Positions 60,494 to 64,000 of a stretch of 64,000 nucleotides of DNA are shown piece by piece. The position numbers and the translations under genes were made by a program. Location of the stretch: NCBI RefSeq assembly GCF_000317695.1, contig NC_019771.1, forward strand, positions 1,802,001-1,866,000. The letters run 5' to 3'. The notes below the pieces were generated by a model. It was not told where the DNA came from, searched no databases, and worked only from the letters and a program-made list of their open reading frames with translations. This stretch comes from Anabaena cylindrica PCC 7122. Lineage in GTDB: Bacteria > Cyanobacteriota > Cyanobacteriia > Cyanobacteriales > Nostocaceae. How positions within the stretch are numbered: the first letter of the stretch is position 1; each line of letters begins with the position of its first letter.

Positions 60494-61255
60494 TTAGTAT
60501 GCCCCGTTATTTTTTGGCATGATAACTACATCAATCGTTTTCAAGATGATCCATAAGTCTAGCCAAAAATTCCTGAATTTGACATAATGCAGATCTATTT
60601 GGACTCGCCGTGGATAAGGAATATCATTACGTCCAGATACTTGCCATAATCCAGTAATTCCTGGACGGATGGTTAAAATATGCTCGATATGACAGCCATA
60701 TTTTGGTAATTCTTCCGCTACTAGGGGGCGTGGGCCAACTACACTCATATCTCCTGTTAAAACGTTCCAAAACTGGGGAAATTCATCCAAGCTGGTAATT
60801 CGCAGAAAGTGACCAATTTTGGTAATCCGGGGGTCTTGTTTGAGCTTAAAAGTGCTGTCAAATTCCTGGCGCAACTCTGGGGATGTTTCCATGATTTGGA
60901 CGAGGATTTCGTCGGCATTCCTCACCATAGTACGGAATTTAATACATTTGAAGCGGCGATAGTTCTTGCCAACCCGTTCCTGAACATAAAAAATTGGGCC
61001 TTTTGAACTGACAGCAATCAGTAAAGCCAAAATTATGTATATGGGGAAAAACAAAATCAAAATCGATAGCGAAAATGCAATATCGAACAGTCGTTTGGCA
61101 AACTCTCCGTTTAAACCCTGAAAAGCGAAACCTCTAGGTTTTACCTTGGGGGGTTTAGCTTTTTGACCACGTTTTGCTAAAGTATGCATCGAGGCACTAG
61201 CATCTTTACGTGGGTAACGCTTGCCGGAGAGGAGTGAGCTCTGGGCAGTCATCAT
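60494..61255 (-). CDS. Bacterial sugar transferase (second)
   Basis: 253 aa. A basic N-terminus (RGQKAKPPKVKPRGFAFQGL) precedes the membrane helix and catalytic core: AKRLFDIAFSLSILILFFPI, KGPIFYVQERVGKNYRRFKC - IKFRTMVRNADEIL, RITSLDEFPQFWNVLTGDMS - VVGPRPLV, RPGITGLWQVSGRNDIPYPR and the AY end. It would start polysaccharide assembly by moving a hexose-1-phosphate to undecaprenyl phosphate. ATG 61255 or 61252. It lies with a GT4 gene and gmd-fcl in one minus-strand glycan cluster. Confidence 0.93.
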   Translation of the reverse strand: MMTAQSSLLSGKRYPRKDASASMHTLAKRGQKAKPPKVKPRGFAFQGLNGEFAKRLFDIAFSLSILILFFPIYIILALLIAVSSKGPIFYVQERVGKNYRRFKCIKFRTMVRNADEILVQIMETSPELRQEFDSTFKLKQDPRITKIGHFLRITSLDEFPQFWNVLTGDMSVVGPRPLVAEELPKYGCHIEHILTIRPGITGLWQVSGRNDIPYPRRVQIDLHYVKFRNFWLDLWIILKTIDVVIMPKNNGAY

Positions 61256-61363
61256 ACTCCTTAATAATCCACACCACACATAATCCCGATCTTAAAGCTA
61301 AAAGGCAGTGATTCTGGGGTGATATTCCCAAAAACCTACAAAAAAATACAATAACCTTGACCA

Positions 61364-62506
61364 TTATTTGGGGAACGGTCTTTTTTCTTGACACTGATTG
61401 AGAAAACCTAGATATCTATCGGCAAAAACCTGTTGAGAAAACTGGGTTGAGTGTAATCTTATATACTCATATTTTAAAAAATCCTGATAGACTTCAAATT
61501 TTTCTACTGCATCTACTAAAGCTATTACTGTTTGTTCTTTAAAGAATATACCTGTTCCTGTATCGAAACAAGCGCGAATATCTCGAACAGTTTCTAGAGC
61601 GCCTCCTGCTCCGTAAGCAATGACTGGAGTGCCACAAGCTTGGGCTTCTACTAAGGCTATGCCGAAATCTTCGCAAGCTGCATAGATAAAGGCTTTAGCA
61701 CGAGCCATATATTTTTTTACTACATCATCAGGTTGCCATCCTAGTATTTGAATATCAGGATTTGCGATCGCTTGCAGATTTTTCATTTCTGGTCCTGTAC
61801 CAATCACCACCAATGGTCGTTTTAGTTGATTAAAAGCCTGAACAATCAAGGATACTTGTTTATAGCTCACTAATCGGGAAACGATCAGATAAAAATCCTC
61901 TTTTTCGGATGAAAAGGGACAGTTATCAATATTCACTGGTGGGTAAATGACTTTTGCTTCTCGTCGATAACAACGCCAAATCCGCCTTGCTGTATGCTCA
62001 GAGTTGGCAATAAAGTAATCAACCCGGTTTGCACTCAATACATCCCATTGACGCAAACTATGCAATAAATATCTAGTTATCCACCCGATTGTGCCTCTAC
62101 CAAGTTTACTTTGGTCTAAATAATCAAATGTCAAGTCCCAAGCATAGCGCATAGGACTGTGGCAATAACAGATATGCATCTGATCAGGAGTTGTGAGGAT
62201 TCCTTTGGCTACGGCGTGGGAGGAAGATAGTATTACATCATATTGGCGCAAATCTAATTGTTCGATCGCTAATGGTAACAACGGTAGATATTTTTGTACA
62301 CCTGTGCGAGCTAATGGCAAGTGCTGAAGAAACGTTCTCCCAATCTGACGCTTGTAAAGATAACTTTCAGGATTCCTAGATTCAAAATCAATTAGGGCAT
62401 ATAAATCAGCATCAATGTGATTCAAAATTTCTTGGACAACAAGTTCTGAACCACCTGTGGCTTTAGGTGTGAGCCACTCATGAACCAAAGCATATTTCAA
62501 GGACAC
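61364..62506 (-). CDS. Glycosyltransferase family 4 protein
   Basis: 380 aa GT-B glycosyltransferase. N-terminal ALVHEWLTPKATGGSELVVQ, central YYCHSPMRYAWDL (CYCHSPMRYAWDL), C-terminal domain with FYLIVSRLVSYKQVSLIVQA and GTGPEM, and the donor-binding E-x7-E pair in EDFGIALVEAQACGTPVIAYGAGG. It probably adds a sugar to the lipid-linked unit begun by the adjacent sugar transferase; the sugar is unknown. Start ATG 62506 (MSLKYALVHEW). Confidence 0.93.
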   Translation of the reverse strand: MSLKYALVHEWLTPKATGGSELVVQEILNHIDADLYALIDFESRNPESYLYKRQIGRTFLQHLPLARTGVQKYLPLLPLAIEQLDLRQYDVILSSSHAVAKGILTTPDQMHICYCHSPMRYAWDLTFDYLDQSKLGRGTIGWITRYLLHSLRQWDVLSANRVDYFIANSEHTARRIWRCYRREAKVIYPPVNIDNCPFSSEKEDFYLIVSRLVSYKQVSLIVQAFNQLKRPLVVIGTGPEMKNLQAIANPDIQILGWQPDDVVKKYMARAKAFIYAACEDFGIALVEAQACGTPVIAYGAGGALETVRDIRACFDTGTGIFFKEQTVIALVDAVEKFEVYQDFLKYEYIRLHSTQFSQQVFADRYLGFLNQCQEKRPFPK

Positions 62507-62742
62507 AGTTTAATGTAAGGGGACAGGGGTAAGAGGCAGGGGGCAGGGGGCAAGGGGGCAGGAGGATTGGAAAAACTTCTACCAATTACCAATTACCCAT
62601 TACCAATTACCTATTCCCTGTGGTTCTCAATTAGGCACAAGATGTAATCCTACCAAAAGATGTTCCAGGATGATGCTGCAACCTGATAACCTCAAAGATA
62701 ATGGTGATGAAAGAAAATAGCTGACATAGGAATTGAGAATTT

Positions 62743-63675
62743 ATGCGTATTCTGGTTATTGGTGGAACTAGGTTTATCGGTGTCTATTTGACTCAGCTAT
62801 TGGTAGAGGCTGGGCATGAGGTGGTATTGTTTAATCGCGGTAATTTTCCAGCACCAGAGGCAGTAGGACAAATTATAGGCGATCGCACTGACCCTAGCCA
62901 GTTAAAAGCCAAGTTATCACAAGAAAACTTTGATGTCATTTTTGATAATAATGGCAGGGAACTCACTGATACGCAACCACTAGCAGAAATTTTTGCAGGA
63001 CGTGTCCAACATTTTGTCTATATGAGTTCGGCTGGGGTATATCTCAAGTCTGACCAAATGCCACATATAGAAGGTGATGCTGTTGATCCTAAGAGTCGTC
63101 ACAAAGGTAAGCATGAAACGGAAGCTTATCTGCAACAATCAGGAATTCCTTTTACTTCTATTCGTCCAACTTATATTTACGGGCCGAAAAACTATAACGA
63201 ATTGGAAGGCTGGTTTTTTGATAGAATTGTACGCGATCGCCCGATTCCAATTCCTGGGAATGGAATGCACCTCACCCAGCTAGGTCATGTCCAGGATTTA
63301 GCTCAAGCAATGTCTCAGGTGATCGGCAATCAAAAAGCTATCCAGCAGATTTATAATATATCAGGCGATCGCTTTGTCACTTTTGATGGTTTAGCTCGTG
63401 CTTGCGCTGTGGCTGCTGGCAAATCACCAGATGATGTTAAAATTGTCCATTATGACCCGAAAAAATTTGATTTCGGCAAGCGCAAAGCCTTCCCCATGCG
63501 AGTACAACACTTTTTCGCCTCGGTGAATAAAGCAATGACAGAATTAAACTGGCAACCTGAATATGATTTAATTTCTGGTTTGAAAGATTCTTTAGAAAGC
63601 GATTATTTAGCTAGTGGCAGAGATAAAATAGAAAAAGATTTTTCTGTGGATGACGAAATTTTAAAGGCTGTTTAA
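62743..63675 (+). CDS. NAD-dependent epimerase, CSP41-like
   Basis: 310 aa atypical SDR. Rossmann start MRILVIGGTRFIGVYLTQLL, IIGDRTDPSQL, VYMSSAGVY and YIYGPKNYNELEGWFFDRIV. The Tyr-x3-Lys pair is not canonical (HKGKHETEAYL replaces it), as in the CSP41 chloroplast RNA-binding proteins, whose cyanobacterial relatives look like this. Could be an RNA-binding protein rather than a sugar epimerase, even though it sits beside a glycan cluster. HIP1 cores lie in the gene. Divergent from the GT4 gene. Confidence 0.87.
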   Translation: MRILVIGGTRFIGVYLTQLLVEAGHEVVLFNRGNFPAPEAVGQIIGDRTDPSQLKAKLSQENFDVIFDNNGRELTDTQPLAEIFAGRVQHFVYMSSAGVYLKSDQMPHIEGDAVDPKSRHKGKHETEAYLQQSGIPFTSIRPTYIYGPKNYNELEGWFFDRIVRDRPIPIPGNGMHLTQLGHVQDLAQAMSQVIGNQKAIQQIYNISGDRFVTFDGLARACAVAAGKSPDDVKIVHYDPKKFDFGKRKAFPMRVQHFFASVNKAMTELNWQPEYDLISGLKDSLESDYLASGRDKIEKDFSVDDEILKAV

Positions 63676-63739
63676 CCTAACGTCATAATTCCCCATTCTG
63701 CTAAGGTTGGGGACACTTACTAAAATATTATGAATTATT

Positions 63740-64000
63740 TTAAAAACTATCATTACCGTCTTTAAGTGAACGGTGCAGCAAACGACAAGGCCAGCAAAAA
63801 GCTCCACAGAAACTTACTGAGGCAATAGCAGCGATAATTCGCCAACTGTAAACATGAGAATTTCCAGATTCTTGAGGATTTTCTTGTGTACTTTTATTTA
63901 GATCTGTTGTTGAATGAGATAGATGACCGGCTGCACTAACCCCTTCAATCGCCGCTCCGATTAGATAAGCTACTAGGGCAATACTTAGCCAGTGATTAAT
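63740..64000 (-). CDS. Membrane protein C-terminus (partial)
   Basis: The last 86 codons of a minus-strand gene that runs off the right edge (stop TAA at 63740-63742). It reads INHWLSIALVAYLIGAAIEG, a polar loop (STTDLNKSTQENPQES), then VYSWRIIAAIASVSFCGAFC and a tail WPCRLLHRSLKDGNDSF: two hydrophobic helices joined by a hydrophilic loop. No family recognised. Confidence 0.7.
   Translation of the reverse strand: MNHWLSIALVAYLIGAAIEGVSAAGHLSHSTTDLNKSTQENPQESGNSHVYSWRIIAAIASVSFCGAFCWPCRLLHRSLKDGNDSF

Overview
The window comes from a filamentous, probably Nostocales (Anabaena/Nostoc-type) cyanobacterium. The base composition is AT-rich. The HIP1 octamer GCGATCGC or its core recurs in most genes. 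Oxygenic-photosynthesis genes are spread throughout: menB, vipp1, a Ycf66-like gene, psb28, psaE, ndhO and a PCP-reductase-domain protein. Intergenic gaps carry the heptameric short tandem repeats (TACGAAT, CTCCTGA and similar) typical of this group. This is chromosomal housekeeping sequence with pockets of mobile or decaying DNA. There is no rRNA, CRISPR array, prophage or intact transposase gene.

Layout. 1-8.9 kb: partial S4-domain gene, menB, a small Cys-rich protein, a DciA-like/SPOR divergent pair, tandem pspA and vipp1, a thioredoxin, an aminotransferase and a PEP-CTERM protein. 9-12.3 kb: uvrC, then a type II restriction-modification pair broken by two copies of one MITE, a truncation and a frameshift. 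12.8-18.2 kb: a 59-aa zinc ribbon protein, rlmN, a MIF-like tautomerase, cobM, a candidate sRNA, lgt, and coaD overlapping a coiled-coil gene by 94 bp. 18.4-20.2 kb: two VapC-type toxin-antitoxin pairs with gene relics. 20.6-23.8 kb: an RsbU-type phosphatase/kinase switch protein, a STAS protein and a Ycf66-like membrane protein. 23.9-29.5 kb: tldE, tldD, an AI-2E transporter and cysS, all on the minus strand. 29.6-31.7 kb: nested MITEs, gene relics and a His-rich CobW-type GTPase. 31.8-41.3 kb: alkaline phosphatase, psb28, moaB, PNPOx-like, mraY, fibrillin, psaE, mutM, an Rpn-like protein and ndhO. 41.4-50 kb: metallophosphoesterase, a sugar ABC permease, a sugar transferase, and a large low-complexity protein joined to an Hsp70-like ATPase at an A9 tract. 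50-57.8 kb: Crp-family regulator, DUF2232, a CobT-like protein, a solute-binding lipoprotein, rpoZ, DUF1818, tRNA-Pro(GGG) and 5-formyl-THF cyclo-ligase. 58-64 kb: gmd-fcl GDP-fucose synthesis, a second sugar transferase, a GT4 glycosyltransferase, an NAD epimerase and a partial membrane protein.

Functional threads. Membrane and envelope work is prominent (Vipp1/PspA, Lgt, MraY, AI-2E, SPOR protein, two exopolysaccharide-initiating sugar transferases with GDP-fucose synthesis). There are two cobalamin genes, cobM and a cobT-like gene, far apart. The signalling cluster at 20.6-23.4 kb looks like a complete partner-switching module lacking only its target.

The most notable observations are as follows. 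(1) The Hsp70-like ATPase has no ATG start and opens right after an A9 run at the 3' end of the upstream frame, so the two frames may be one protein made by -1 frameshifting or slippage. (2) At least six families of small palindromic elements with terminal inverted repeats are present; one ~119-bp family is associated with several broken genes. (3) A strong orphan terminator near 15.8 kb suggests an undescribed small RNA. All assignments are from reading the sequence; no database search was run.
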